From Flavobacterium poyangense (GTDB lineage Bacteria > Bacteroidota > Bacteroidia > Flavobacteriales > Flavobacteriaceae): DNA of 64,000 bases. The DNA is taken from assembly GCF_011751075.1 (NCBI RefSeq), contig NZ_JAALLN010000014.1:59665-123664 (forward strand), written 5' to 3'. The translations under genes and the position numbers were made by a program. Shown here one piece after another: positions 46,791 through 56,214 of this stretch. Below the pieces are notes generated by a model. The model was not told where the DNA came from, made no database searches, and saw only the letters and a list, made by a program, of their open reading frames with translations. Positions within the stretch are counted from its first letter, which is position 1; every line of letters begins with the position of its first letter.

Positions 46791-46828
46791 CGTCAAAAAT
46801 ATTCCTAATCACGTCACAAATTCCCTAA
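46791..46828 (+). promoter_or_regulatory. Candidate AraC-activator site: direct repeat with 21-bp period
   Basis: CGTCAAAAATATTCCTAA (from 46791) is followed exactly 21 bp later by CGTCACAAATTCCCTAA (from 46812). Two half-sites on the same face of the helix, ending 10 bp before a -7 element, fit class II activation by an AraC-family dimer. The CG(T)CAAAA start resembles the repeat at 58055-58091, which has the same period. Confidence 0.45.
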
Positions 46829-46838
46829 GGGCATAATT

Positions 46839-46846
46839 TATTTTTG
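46839..46846 (+). promoter_or_regulatory. Candidate -7 element of the FyuA-like receptor
   Basis: TATTTTTG followed by C fits TAnnTTTGc. There is no good -33 TTG, which suits a promoter that needs the adjacent activator. The predicted transcript start falls in the candidate Fur palindrome just downstream. Confidence 0.45.
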
Positions 46847-46850
46847 CTTC

Positions 46851-46869
46851 ATTTAAAATTATTCTAAAT
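46851..46869. promoter_or_regulatory. Candidate Fur operator upstream of the FyuA-like receptor
   Basis: ATTTAAAAT-T-ATTCTAAAT is a 9-1-9 inverted repeat with one mismatch, containing the 7-1-7 core TTAAAAT-T-ATTCTAA. It covers the expected transcription start and ends 20 bp before the receptor ATG, a good place for iron-dependent repression. Confidence 0.5.
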
Positions 46870-46889
46870 AAATTATAGCAAAGCCATTT

Positions 46890-49235
46890 ATGAAATTAAA
46901 AATTGTGATTACACGTTTATTTTTGCTGTTGTTTTTTTGTGCGTCACTTCATGCACAGCAAAAATCGATTAAAGGAAGTGTGCAGGATACCTACGGAACA
47001 GCACTAATCGGAGCCCTCCTTACTGTTAGAGAAACCCATCAAACCGTAAAGTCCAATGAGTATGGAGAATTTGAATTTACGGTTTCCGGTCAGCAGACCA
47101 TACATCTTAAATGCACTTATTATGGTTACTATGAGGCAGAAAAAAAAATTGATTTAATTTCCGGAAATTTAGAAAGAGTACAATTTACTCTTAAAGAAAA
47201 TACAACAGCACTGGAAGAAGTTATCATTACTGCTGAGAAAAAAGAAACCAAACTTCAAAGAACACCTATTGCCGTTTCTGCCATTTCAGCTAAAGAAATC
47301 GAGCAGCGAAAAATAACAGAAATGACCGACCTGGTTATGAATGTACCCAATCTGATTACGATGAGCGGTGGCTCTCCAACCCTTAATATTATGTCGATAA
47401 GGGGTATTCTTACTTTTTCAACAGACCCGGCTATCGGTGTTTATATCGACGGCATCCCAATGTTTGATGGGTATGCTTCCTCGATGCAGCTGCAGGATAT
47501 TGAACGAGTTGAAGTTTTAAGAGGACCTCAAAGTACACTTTATGGCCGAAATGCTTTAGGAGGTGTCATTAATATTCTTAGCAAACAGCCCGGTAATACC
47601 TCCAAAGGATTTGCCGAAGCAGGTTTCGGAAATTACAATTCCCAGGAGTATAGGGCCGGGATTTCCACTCCACTAATTAAAGACAAACTTTTTACTTCGA
47701 TAAATGGCTTTTATACGGCGCGAAATGGCCTGTATGAAAACGAGTTTACCGGAAAAAAATTTGATAACTATAAAAATTACGGAGGGAATTTCTTTTTGAA
47801 ATATCTCGCTTCTGATCGTCTTTCTTTTCTTTTAAATTCAAAACTGGAAAAAAATGATATCATCGGAACCTTTGCTTACGCCATGAATGCCGCATATGCT
47901 AATGAAAAGCCCTATAAGGTAAATCAAAACGGGAAAAACATAGAGAACCGAACATTATCTACAACTTCTCTCCTTGCACAATATAAACTAGACAACTGGG
48001 AACTGTCCTCCTTGACCGGTTACAGTTATCTTAATGATATTTATGATGCTTATGATCAGGATTTCACACCTTACGATATTATAACTTATCTGGCGCCGAC
48101 AAGACCACAGCGAACCTTAACGCAAGAACTAAAAATAGCATCACGCAATTTAAAAAAATGGGATATAACAGGTGGATTATTCGCATTTCTTGACAACAAA
48201 AAAGCTGAATCTCAATTTTACTATGGTCCTGATGCTGTTACGGCAGATCCTAATGCCCCTTACTTATACTCTACTATTTCTGAACAGAAAGGAAAAGGTT
48301 TAGCAGCTTACGCACACCTAACTTATGCTTTAACTGATAAACTAAAACTAACTGGTGGAATTCGTTATGATTATGATGAAAAAAAGATGGTTCTGCATGA
48401 TGAGTTTGAAAAAAAACCGGCGCCCGTTCAGGTGTATCCCGAAAGAGAAGCAAGTACTTCATCAAATGCTATTTCGCCTAAGCTGAATCTGTCTTATCTG
48501 GCTGCAGAAGATATGACGCTTTATGCAAATTATGCAAAAGGCTTTCGTCCCGGAGGAGTTAATCAATACGGTAAGGCATCCAGTACACATTTGAGTTATG
48601 AACCGGAATATACTGACAACTACGAAATCGGGGTTAAGACCGAATGGTTTCAGCGAAGACTAAGAGCCAATTTTGCAGCATTTTATACCTATTGGAGAGA
48701 TCAGCAGCAGACTCTTATGGCCCCTGAAACGTATGTTGCCAATATTGGAGAAATGAACAGTAAAGGAATAGAAATTGAACTGACCGCGCTTCCTGTAAAA
48801 AACCTTGAGATACGTTATAATCTGGGAGTGGTAAATACCCAATATAATAAACTGCTGCTGCTGAATGATGACAAAAGTGACAACATAGATTTTAAAGGCA
48901 ACAAACAGATTTTTACTCCCGATTTTTCTTCGTCCTTATCCGTTACTTATTCCGGAAAAATTACTAAAGATGTCAATTTCTTTATTGTTCCGGAATGGAA
49001 ATACCTTGGAAAATATTATCTGACTTATTACAATGATCTGATTCAGGATCCTTTTTCTCTTGTTAACATAAATGCGGGAGTAAAATATAAAAAATACGAA
49101 CTAAAATTCTGGGTTAAAAACCTGACGGACAGCCGTTATTTCTCCTTTGTATATGCTAATAACAGAGGAAACAATTCTCCTGTTTCCCTTGGATTACCCA
49201 CCACACTTGGAACAAGTTTAAAAGTAACTTTTTAA
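46890..49235 (+). CDS. TonB-dependent siderophore receptor (FyuA-like)
   Basis: A 781-residue receptor. The signal peptide ends at HAQ; a carboxypeptidase-regulatory-like domain (about 25-105) is followed by a TonB-box-like EEVIITAEKK, a plug (about 125-235; PAIGVYIDGIPM, RVEVLRGPQSTLYGRNALGGVINI) and a barrel ending in KVTF with C-terminal Phe. Details such as GVYIDGIP, QSTLYGRNALGG, YANYAKGFRPGG and the KNLTDSRY turn resemble the yersiniabactin receptor FyuA. It probably imports the metal complex of the product made by the upstream cluster. It heads a plus-strand group with the ABC ATPase and permease genes, and its promoter has both AraC- and Fur-type candidate sites. Confidence 0.88.
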   Translation: MKLKIVITRLFLLLFFCASLHAQQKSIKGSVQDTYGTALIGALLTVRETHQTVKSNEYGEFEFTVSGQQTIHLKCTYYGYYEAEKKIDLISGNLERVQFTLKENTTALEEVIITAEKKETKLQRTPIAVSAISAKEIEQRKITEMTDLVMNVPNLITMSGGSPTLNIMSIRGILTFSTDPAIGVYIDGIPMFDGYASSMQLQDIERVEVLRGPQSTLYGRNALGGVINILSKQPGNTSKGFAEAGFGNYNSQEYRAGISTPLIKDKLFTSINGFYTARNGLYENEFTGKKFDNYKNYGGNFFLKYLASDRLSFLLNSKLEKNDIIGTFAYAMNAAYANEKPYKVNQNGKNIENRTLSTTSLLAQYKLDNWELSSLTGYSYLNDIYDAYDQDFTPYDIITYLAPTRPQRTLTQELKIASRNLKKWDITGGLFAFLDNKKAESQFYYGPDAVTADPNAPYLYSTISEQKGKGLAAYAHLTYALTDKLKLTGGIRYDYDEKKMVLHDEFEKKPAPVQVYPEREASTSSNAISPKLNLSYLAAEDMTLYANYAKGFRPGGVNQYGKASSTHLSYEPEYTDNYEIGVKTEWFQRRLRANFAAFYTYWRDQQQTLMAPETYVANIGEMNSKGIEIELTALPVKNLEIRYNLGVVNTQYNKLLLLNDDKSDNIDFKGNKQIFTPDFSSSLSVTYSGKITKDVNFFIVPEWKYLGKYYLTYYNDLIQDPFSLVNINAGVKYKKYELKFWVKNLTDSRYFSFVYANNRGNNSPVSLGLPTTLGTSLKVTF

Positions 49236-49246
49236 TTAAACACATT

Positions 49247-50125
49247 ATGGAATTAGAAATAAAAAACCTTTTCAAGACCTATAATAAAGATAAAAAAGCA
49301 CTAGCCGATATTTCACTGACGATCAATAAAGGAATGTTTGGATTGTTAGGTCAGAACGGTGCAGGAAAATCTTCGCTTATGCGTACAATAGCCACTCTGC
49401 AAGATCCCGATTCGGGGAGTATCACTTTTAATGGCATAGATGTTTTGAAACAGCCTCAGGAAATGAGAAAAATATTGGGATACCTTCCACAGGATTTTGG
49501 GGTGTACCATAATGTCAGTGCATTTGATATGATGCACCATATTGCTAAAATGAAAGGAATTACCAATAAAAATGAGAGACAGCAAATCGTAGATGAACTT
49601 CTTCAAAGAGTAAATCTTCACGATGTAAAACACCGCAGACTTTCTCATTATTCCGGCGGAATGCGTCAGAGATTTGGTATTGCACAGGCATTACTTGGAA
49701 CTCCAAAAATAATTATTGTAGACGAACCGACTGCCGGGCTTGATCCTATGGAACGCAACCGTTTTTATAACCTATTGAGTGATATTGGCGAAAATACCGT
49801 TGTAATACTCTCTACCCATATCGTAGAAGATGTATCAACACTATGCAATGATATGGCCATTATTGGAGACGGAAAAGTACTTAAGTACGGGAAACCTGCT
49901 GCGATTGAAAATGAATTGAAAGGCAAGCTTTGGACTAAAAAAATAGAAAAAAGCCAGCTCCAGTCTGCATTGTCGGATTATCAGGTCATTTCTACTTATT
50001 ACGAGTCCGGAAGCCCAGTCCTAACAATTCTTTCAGAGAGCAGACCTCATGATTCTTTTGCAGAAAAAAAACCTACACTTGAAGATGCTTACTTCAATCT
50101 TATGTTTGAGCAACAAATTAAATAG
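49247..50125 (+). CDS. ABC transporter ATP-binding protein (ABC-2 type)
   Basis: A 292-residue ATPase with Walker A GQNGAGKSS, Q-loop LPQDFG, signature YSGGMRQR, Walker B IIIVDEPTAGLDP and switch His in LSTH. The C-terminal 70 residues form the small extra domain typical of ABC-2 exporters. It begins 11 bp after the receptor gene and ends 6 bp before the permease gene, so the three are one unit. It should energise the following permease. Whether that system moves a metallophore, a lipid or a peptide is not visible. Confidence 0.88.
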   Translation: MELEIKNLFKTYNKDKKALADISLTINKGMFGLLGQNGAGKSSLMRTIATLQDPDSGSITFNGIDVLKQPQEMRKILGYLPQDFGVYHNVSAFDMMHHIAKMKGITNKNERQQIVDELLQRVNLHDVKHRRLSHYSGGMRQRFGIAQALLGTPKIIIVDEPTAGLDPMERNRFYNLLSDIGENTVVILSTHIVEDVSTLCNDMAIIGDGKVLKYGKPAAIENELKGKLWTKKIEKSQLQSALSDYQVISTYYESGSPVLTILSESRPHDSFAEKKPTLEDAYFNLMFEQQIK

Positions 50126-50131
50126 TAAAAC

Positions 50132-53100
50132 ATGATTAAAGCAATATATAATTTTGAAATCAGACAGCAATTAAAAAGACCCGTCAATTGGGTTATCTGC
50201 TTTTTAATGCTCTTACAAGGTATTTATTACATGCACCACAGTGGCGAATTTTATGCCAACGATGAAACATACGCCAATGCTTCTGCTATATTTTTTACCG
50301 TTTTTGCCGGTATTGGCTATGTCGGTTTTATTGTCACGGCTATTATTGCCGGAACGGTTATTACAAAAGATCTACAGTCGCGTTTTTCATCCATTATTTT
50401 TACCACATGGGCGTCCGAAAGCGGGTATTTCTGGGGTCGGTACTGGTCGGGTTTTACTATCATGCTGGGCCTTAATTTCTTTTATCTGCTGGGGGCATTC
50501 TGCTATTCTTTCTTGCCTGTAAAAAATCTGGGGCCTGCAGATTTTCCGGCCCTACTTTCTGCCATCTCCTACATTCTTATTCCAAATACCTTTATTTTAT
50601 ACACGCTATGCTTCAGTGCATCGGCATTAACCCGTGATATAAAAAGTTCCTACATGGCCAGTATGTTTGTAATGCTGATTATGATCTTTTCGGTTTCTAT
50701 GCACGAACTCAACCGTGCAGCAGCACTGTATGATCCTACTTCCTTTGGCGTTCTTTTGGATGAACTTGAGCATATGTCAGCTGCTGAAAAAAACAATTTT
50801 ATGCCTCCCTTATTTGGAAATCTGATGTGGAACAGATTAGGATGGACTGCAATAGCATTAACAATTCTGCTTATAAGTCGCAAAAGATTTTCTTTCAAAA
50901 AATTCAGCATGTCGGTTTCCGGCAAAAAACAGAAGCAAATCAATGATGAAATTTTTTCTAAAGACAAGAAGAATGACGGGCATAAAATCCAGTTAAAATC
51001 CCTACCGGCGTTCTCTGTCTTTCAGGATTGGAAAAATGTCTTCTCTCTTTCACTAACAGAATTTAGAAGTGTTGTCGCACCATCCGGTTTTAAGATTTTT
51101 CTAAGCCTGCTCCTTGTTATTTATATTTTTTACATTGCTGTCTGGCAACAACAGTATTATTCTGCTGCACCAACACTTCCTGTAACGGTGGAAATAACAA
51201 ATGTAACTATTGCTCTTTCCTTTTACTTTCAGCTTTTCATTATTATAAACACGGTAGAACTGTTGTTTAGAAGCCAGTCCAGCGGCTTTTGGAAAATAGC
51301 TGATGCGCTGCCCGTTCCTTCATGGGTAACTACCCTTTCAAAAATTAATGCCATGATCATGGTCAGCATACTTTTATCCTTATGCCTTATTGTCTTTGGG
51401 ATTTGTGTTCAAGCTGGAAAAGGCTACTTTAATTTTGAACTACTTGTATATATAAAAGAAGTAATACTGAGGTGGTTTCCTAAGTATTTGGGATATATTT
51501 TAATCTGCACCGCTATTGCCGGAATAACAGGAAATAAATACATCACACATGGTCTGACTATTCTCGTATTAGTTCTAACTATAATCCTCCATGAGATTGG
51601 TGTTTTGGAGCAATTCCGTCTTGCCTTTACATTAGCTCCCGGAACTCTGAAGTATACTGATATGAATGGAAGCAGTTTCTTTGGAACTGCAAACTTATGG
51701 TACAGCTTTTACTGGATATCATTGAGTTTAGCATTAACTTTTTTGGGGCTTTTAGTCTGGCCAAGAGGACTAACTGCTCCTTTAAACAAAAGGTTTCATT
51801 TTAAAGGAAGAACCGCAAAACTACTGGCCGCATTTTGTTTTATCTGCATTACCTCATTTGTTTTTGCTGCCAATCATATTTATCAGACTGTCAATGTACA
51901 GAATCAATTCTCATCCAGAGAAGAGGAGCGTCGTTCTGATGCAGATTACGAAAAAAAATATAAAAAATACGAAAATCTGCCGCAGCCAAAAATACAACAT
52001 ATAAATCTAGTCCTGAATCTATCCCCCGAGCAAAGACTTCTGCAGTATCATGCAGCTATTAAGGTTACAAATCCGTATGATAGTCCTATCATTTCCTTAC
52101 ATATTGAATGGGTCGACTTTCTTAAGATCGAAAATATTTCCTGTGAAGATAAATCACTTAAAAAGATTTCGAATGATGATTTGTTCGGACATGCCATCTA
52201 TCAATTAGAAAAACCGCTTCTTCCCGGAGAAATAATGTGGCTGAATGTGAAAGCTGAAAAACATTACAGTGGCTTTACTAATAGTGAACCACAGGCGGAT
52301 ATTGCTTTTAACGGGTCTTTTATTTCTGAAGATTTTCTGCCTTTTATTGGAGGCTACGACAACCGTCGCGAACTGGCCGATAACAAATATCGAAAAGATT
52401 ATAAACTCAAACCAATAGTATCATCATTACCAAAAACACCTGCTGACAAAGAAAAGAATTTTTCGTTTGCTTCAACACAATCGAATGGTTTTACATTTGA
52501 CTGTACAATAAGTACACCCGATACCCAGCAAGCAGTTATGCCTGGCTTACTGGTAAAGGAATGGAAAGAAAATGGAAAGAAATACTATCAGTTTAGAAGT
52601 GAAAAAGCGATTCCTTTTCAATGGAACATCCTTTTGGCAGCATATGCTTCTAAAAAACAACAAGTACAGGTAAACGGAAAAAATATTGATATTGAGGTTT
52701 ACTATCATCCGGGTCATCCATACAATGTAACTGCCTGGATAGAATCAGCTAAAGAGGCACTGGTATTTCTCAATAAGCAGCTTGGCGAATATCCGTATTC
52801 AAAACTTATTATTGCAGAAAGACCTCGATACGATGAAGATCTTCATATTTCAGGAAATCTGATTACGCTTCCTGAAAATCATGGATGGATCGCAGATATA
52901 CGCCGAAACGAAGACAGGGATTATCTTCGTTATATTACAACCAGCCTAATTGGACAACAGTATTTTAATAACGGGAATTTTTCCAGAGTTCAGGGTTTTC
53001 CATTGCTCACCAATTCAATTCCTTCCTACTTAGCTCTCGTGCAGATGGACCAACTTTATGGCAAGACTTCTGTTTCTCAATTTTTGAAAAAGAATCATGA

Positions 53101-53389
53101 TAAATATCTAGCGGGAAGAGCGGTATCCGGAATAAAGGAACAACCTATTCTTTACTGCGATATAAACCAGGAATATATATACAATTATAAAGGTATTGAG
53201 GTACTGTATCAAACCAGTGAAGAAATCGTAGATAACAAAATCCTGCTGGCTCAAATCAAATCGTTTTACAATCTGGCTGCTGTATCAAAAATCAAACTGA
53301 CAGCAGAAGACTGGTATCATGATTTACAGCGCATAACTCCCAAAAATAAACGTGAGTTATTAGATGCTAAATTCATAAAACTACTATAA
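50132..53389 (+). CDS. ABC-2 permease fused to an inactive M1-peptidase-like domain
   Basis: A 1085-residue protein. Residues 1 to about 590 hold two blocks of about six membrane helices (ABC-2 permease pattern, starting IYNFEIRQQLKRPVNW). Residues about 600-1070 form a soluble domain resembling M1 aminopeptidases. The region equivalent to the zinc motif HExxH reads S938-L-I-G-Q942, the downstream Glu ligand position is Ser (TNSIPSYL), and the GAMEN-like segment is HISGNLITLPEN, so zinc binding and catalysis should be lost. Permease/M1 fusions are known in Bacteroidota. This one looks like a pseudoenzyme that may bind a peptide-like or metallophore ligand. A strong terminator follows immediately. 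Confidence 0.8.
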   Translation: MIKAIYNFEIRQQLKRPVNWVICFLMLLQGIYYMHHSGEFYANDETYANASAIFFTVFAGIGYVGFIVTAIIAGTVITKDLQSRFSSIIFTTWASESGYFWGRYWSGFTIMLGLNFFYLLGAFCYSFLPVKNLGPADFPALLSAISYILIPNTFILYTLCFSASALTRDIKSSYMASMFVMLIMIFSVSMHELNRAAALYDPTSFGVLLDELEHMSAAEKNNFMPPLFGNLMWNRLGWTAIALTILLISRKRFSFKKFSMSVSGKKQKQINDEIFSKDKKNDGHKIQLKSLPAFSVFQDWKNVFSLSLTEFRSVVAPSGFKIFLSLLLVIYIFYIAVWQQQYYSAAPTLPVTVEITNVTIALSFYFQLFIIINTVELLFRSQSSGFWKIADALPVPSWVTTLSKINAMIMVSILLSLCLIVFGICVQAGKGYFNFELLVYIKEVILRWFPKYLGYILICTAIAGITGNKYITHGLTILVLVLTIILHEIGVLEQFRLAFTLAPGTLKYTDMNGSSFFGTANLWYSFYWISLSLALTFLGLLVWPRGLTAPLNKRFHFKGRTAKLLAAFCFICITSFVFAANHIYQTVNVQNQFSSREEERRSDADYEKKYKKYENLPQPKIQHINLVLNLSPEQRLLQYHAAIKVTNPYDSPIISLHIEWVDFLKIENISCEDKSLKKISNDDLFGHAIYQLEKPLLPGEIMWLNVKAEKHYSGFTNSEPQADIAFNGSFISEDFLPFIGGYDNRRELADNKYRKDYKLKPIVSSLPKTPADKEKNFSFASTQSNGFTFDCTISTPDTQQAVMPGLLVKEWKENGKKYYQFRSEKAIPFQWNILLAAYASKKQQVQVNGKNIDIEVYYHPGHPYNVTAWIESAKEALVFLNKQLGEYPYSKLIIAERPRYDEDLHISGNLITLPENHGWIADIRRNEDRDYLRYITTSLIGQQYFNNGNFSRVQGFPLLTNSIPSYLALVQMDQLYGKTSVSQFLKKNHDKYLAGRAVSGIKEQPILYCDINQEYIYNYKGIEVLYQTSEEIVDNKILLAQIKSFYNLAAVSKIKLTAEDWYHDLQRITPKNKRELLDAKFIKLL

Positions 53390-53391
53390 TA

Positions 53392-53415
53392 AAAAGCCCG
53401 CAAAAGCGGGCTTTT
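53392..53415. terminator. Bidirectional terminator between convergent genes
   Basis: AAAAGCCCGC pairs perfectly with GCGGGCTTTT around an AAAA loop. A-runs and T-runs on both sides allow termination of the plus-strand permease transcript and the minus-strand AraC transcript. Confidence 0.93.
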
Positions 53416-53419
53416 CAAA

Positions 53420-54319
53420 CTAGATTTTTAAAACTTGTGTTTTTAAATTACTCGGACGAAAACCAAATTTCCGCTTAAATGCAGCCGAAAAGTGTGTTAC
53501 ATTTTTATACCCCAACCATTCGCTGATACCGGAAATATTCATTTCTTCATCATACAGCATTTGATGTGCTTTTTCCATTTTGTAATTTTTTATAAACTCA
53601 AAAACGGCACATCCGTAAATCTCCTTAAATCCTTTTTTTAACGTACACTGGTTTGTTCCTACCAAAGCTGCCAGTTCTGAAATGGTAAACCAACTTTTGA
53701 TAGAACTTGTGATGATTTTTTTTGCTTTAAATATTTTTTCTGCTTCTGATTTTTTAAGAGAACAGAAAACTTCACAATCGTGATTTTCAATCTGCTCAAA
53801 CTGCAGCGTAAACAGACGAAGAATTAAAGATTCTAAAATAAGTTTTAAAAACATTCCTTTTCTTTCAGAAAAAAACATTTCATTTATGCATTCGCTCATA
53901 GGAGGAGTTATGGGCAACTGATGTTTATGACACATAAAAGTCATGAGTTTACTGTCATAAAAATGATTCTTCCATCGCAGAGTCATCTCTTTTAAATAAG
54001 TTTCCACAATCTTATTTTTGACCTGAATAACAACGCATATTCCTTGGGGGCCTAAACTTAAAATCTTTTCATTTTCTGTATTTAGAAAAAAACTCTGTTC
54101 CTTATTTTCAAATTTAATTTTATCGTTGTTGATATACAGTGCCCCCTGACCCTCAAACTGGTAATAAAATAGAATAGAATCTTCTATCGGAGGTATCGGA
54201 AACTGAACTATTTTATCTGACTTGTTCTCTAGCCGGAGAATCAGCAAATTCTCCAATGCAATTTCACGAGCCGCTACACAACGAGTTTCCTTTGGGCATT
54301 CTTCTATTAAATTTTCCAT
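53420..54319 (-). CDS. AraC-family regulator, PchR/YbtA-like
   Basis: A 299-residue regulator (ATG 54319, overlapping the ABC gene end by 13 nt; an in-frame GTG at 54346 is possible but overlaps more). The N-terminal 200 residues are an effector domain of the PchR type. The C-terminal 100 residues carry two helix-turn-helix motifs (TISELAALVGTNQCTLKKGF and ISGISEWLGY) and the AraC signature HFSAAFKRKFGFRPS. PchR and YbtA bind the ferric siderophore and activate its synthesis and uptake genes. It ends the minus-strand operon of the two ABC transporters, linking it to import of the same compound. Confidence 0.85.
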   Translation of the reverse strand: MENLIEECPKETRCVAAREIALENLLILRLENKSDKIVQFPIPPIEDSILFYYQFEGQGALYINNDKIKFENKEQSFFLNTENEKILSLGPQGICVVIQVKNKIVETYLKEMTLRWKNHFYDSKLMTFMCHKHQLPITPPMSECINEMFFSERKGMFLKLILESLILRLFTLQFEQIENHDCEVFCSLKKSEAEKIFKAKKIITSSIKSWFTISELAALVGTNQCTLKKGFKEIYGCAVFEFIKNYKMEKAHQMLYDEEMNISGISEWLGYKNVTHFSAAFKRKFGFRPSNLKTQVLKI

Positions 54320-56025
54320 CCTCCTGATTTTTGCTGTATCTCCCACATACTATTATATTTTCCTTTCTGATCAAGTAACTCGCTATGGATTCCTCGTTCA
54401 ATTATTTTCCCGTCATCCAAAACTAAAATCTGGTCGGCTTTTTGAATAGTTGCCAGCTTGTGTGCAATGACGATTACCGTTTTATGCCTTACCAGTTCCT
54501 GAATCGCCTGCTGAATATAAATCTCATTTTCGGGATCAAGACTGGCAGTAGCTTCATCAAGCAGGATAATGGGCGCATCTTTAAGCAACGCACGGGCAAT
54601 ACTTATACGCTGTTTTTGTCCACCGGATATTTTACTTCCCCCTTCGCCTACTCTGGTGTCCATTCCTTCTGCAAAACCATTTGTAAAATTAAGTACCTGG
54701 GCTTTCTCGGCAGCTTTCATTATTTCTTCCCTTCCTGCACTGGGTTTTCCTATCTTTATATTGTTGTAAATTGTATCATCGAATAAATAAACATCCTGAA
54801 AAACTTCACTAATCAAAATATAAAAATTTTCCTGATTGATAGTACGGATATCAACTCCTCCAATTGTTATACTTCCTGACTGAACATCCCAAAAGCGGGC
54901 AATGAGCGAGGCAATTGTAGTTTTTCCTGAACCCGAATGACCGACTAATGCCGTCATTGATTTTTCCGGAACAGAAAAATTTAGATTTTGAACCGTCAGC
55001 TTGTTTTGATAAGCAAAGCTAACATTCTTAAAATCAATATTGTAATGAGTTGGAAATTCATTCTTATCCGTTTCCATAGTTGGTTCATCCAGTACAGTAA
55101 TAATTCTCGAAAGGCTTTCATTCATATAGCAGAGCATCAAATAGTCTACCATTATCACTTTTAGCGGATTGTATAAATTATATCCCATTATCAGAAATGT
55201 TATAAGCACAGGAACTGTTATAGTATTACCGCTTAGGTAATAGAGACCAAGAGCGATCATTGCCAAAAAACAAATTTCAAATACAACTACTGCCGTAACT
55301 ATAAAAGGTCCCGGAACCGATTCCATTTTTATACTTTTACTACGCAGTTCCTCAAATGCTTTTTCCAGTCCCTGGTGTTTTTCTCCTGTTAATCCATACG
55401 CTTTTAAGTGCCTTATTCCCTGAACATATTCAAGAAATTTTGCACCAACAGTATTTCTGGCAGCAATCTGCTTTTTCCCCAAAGTACTGACCAAGTAATC
55501 TGCCACACGAAGAAATGGGTATATGAGTGGTATAGCCGAAATGAGGCAGAGCGCCAGACGCCAGTCATAAACAAACAAAAAAACAGACAGAACCAGCGTT
55601 CCAAAAAAACCTGAAGCAAGATTGCCGGCACTATGACCAAATATACTTTCAAAATTAGCAACATCTTGTAAAATAACCGAAACAATCTCGCCCGGGTCCC
55701 GTTGTTTAAAAAATCCAAGTGAAAGCTTTTGAATACGGTTGCCTAATTCGATTCTCAAACGGGTTGACAAATCATAAACCCAGATATTGGTTCTTACCAT
55801 TGATTTCGATGCAATAAAAAACTGCATCATAAGTAGGAAAAACATCAGGAAAACAACCGCCCAGATACGTGTTTTATCAGGTTCCTTTGAAAAAAGCTCC
55901 CAGATTACCACCAGCAGAATCCCTGAAGGTGCTGCTATGAAAATACTATGAACAATTTCCCACAAAACGGTTCTCATTGTATCTGTAGGGCTGAATGTGA
56001 CTGTACGTTTTAAATTTTTTATCAT
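54307..56025 (-). CDS. ABC transporter with fused membrane and ATPase domains (YbtQ-like)
   Basis: A 572-residue type IV ABC half-transporter. Six membrane helices occupy about residues 20-310; the ATPase has Walker A GHSGSGKTT, signature ISGGQKQR, Walker B IILLDEATASLDPENE and switch His in IAHK. The DPENE ending after Walker B is shared with YbtP/YbtQ, which form an inner-membrane pair that imports ferric yersiniabactin although they have exporter architecture. The upstream gene on the same strand encodes a second half-transporter, so a heterodimer is likely. The neighbouring AraC regulators support a role in metallophore uptake. A 189-bp gap to the upstream ABC gene may contain its own promoter. 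Confidence 0.85.
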   Translation of the reverse strand: MIKNLKRTVTFSPTDTMRTVLWEIVHSIFIAAPSGILLVVIWELFSKEPDKTRIWAVVFLMFFLLMMQFFIASKSMVRTNIWVYDLSTRLRIELGNRIQKLSLGFFKQRDPGEIVSVILQDVANFESIFGHSAGNLASGFFGTLVLSVFLFVYDWRLALCLISAIPLIYPFLRVADYLVSTLGKKQIAARNTVGAKFLEYVQGIRHLKAYGLTGEKHQGLEKAFEELRSKSIKMESVPGPFIVTAVVVFEICFLAMIALGLYYLSGNTITVPVLITFLIMGYNLYNPLKVIMVDYLMLCYMNESLSRIITVLDEPTMETDKNEFPTHYNIDFKNVSFAYQNKLTVQNLNFSVPEKSMTALVGHSGSGKTTIASLIARFWDVQSGSITIGGVDIRTINQENFYILISEVFQDVYLFDDTIYNNIKIGKPSAGREEIMKAAEKAQVLNFTNGFAEGMDTRVGEGGSKISGGQKQRISIARALLKDAPIILLDEATASLDPENEIYIQQAIQELVRHKTVIVIAHKLATIQKADQILVLDDGKIIERGIHSELLDQKGKYNSMWEIQQKSGGWKI

Positions 56026-56214
56026 GATACTATTGTAGAAAAGGATTTAAGAGTTTGTTATATCGTTTCAAATAATGTTGCAGGATTTTAGTTCTTTTTT
56101 AAATAGTTTCTTTTCATCATCTAACTGTTTTTTTATGCCTTTCCATAGTAGATTTGTTCTACGGTCAACGAAAGCTGTATTGGATTATTTTTTTTCCTGT
56201 TTACTACCAAATCA

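Noticed and set aside
54320..54346. GTG start for the AraC regulator at 54346
   Set aside because: It lengthens the overlap with the ABC gene and adds residues outside the family pattern; ATG 54319 is preferred, though not proven.
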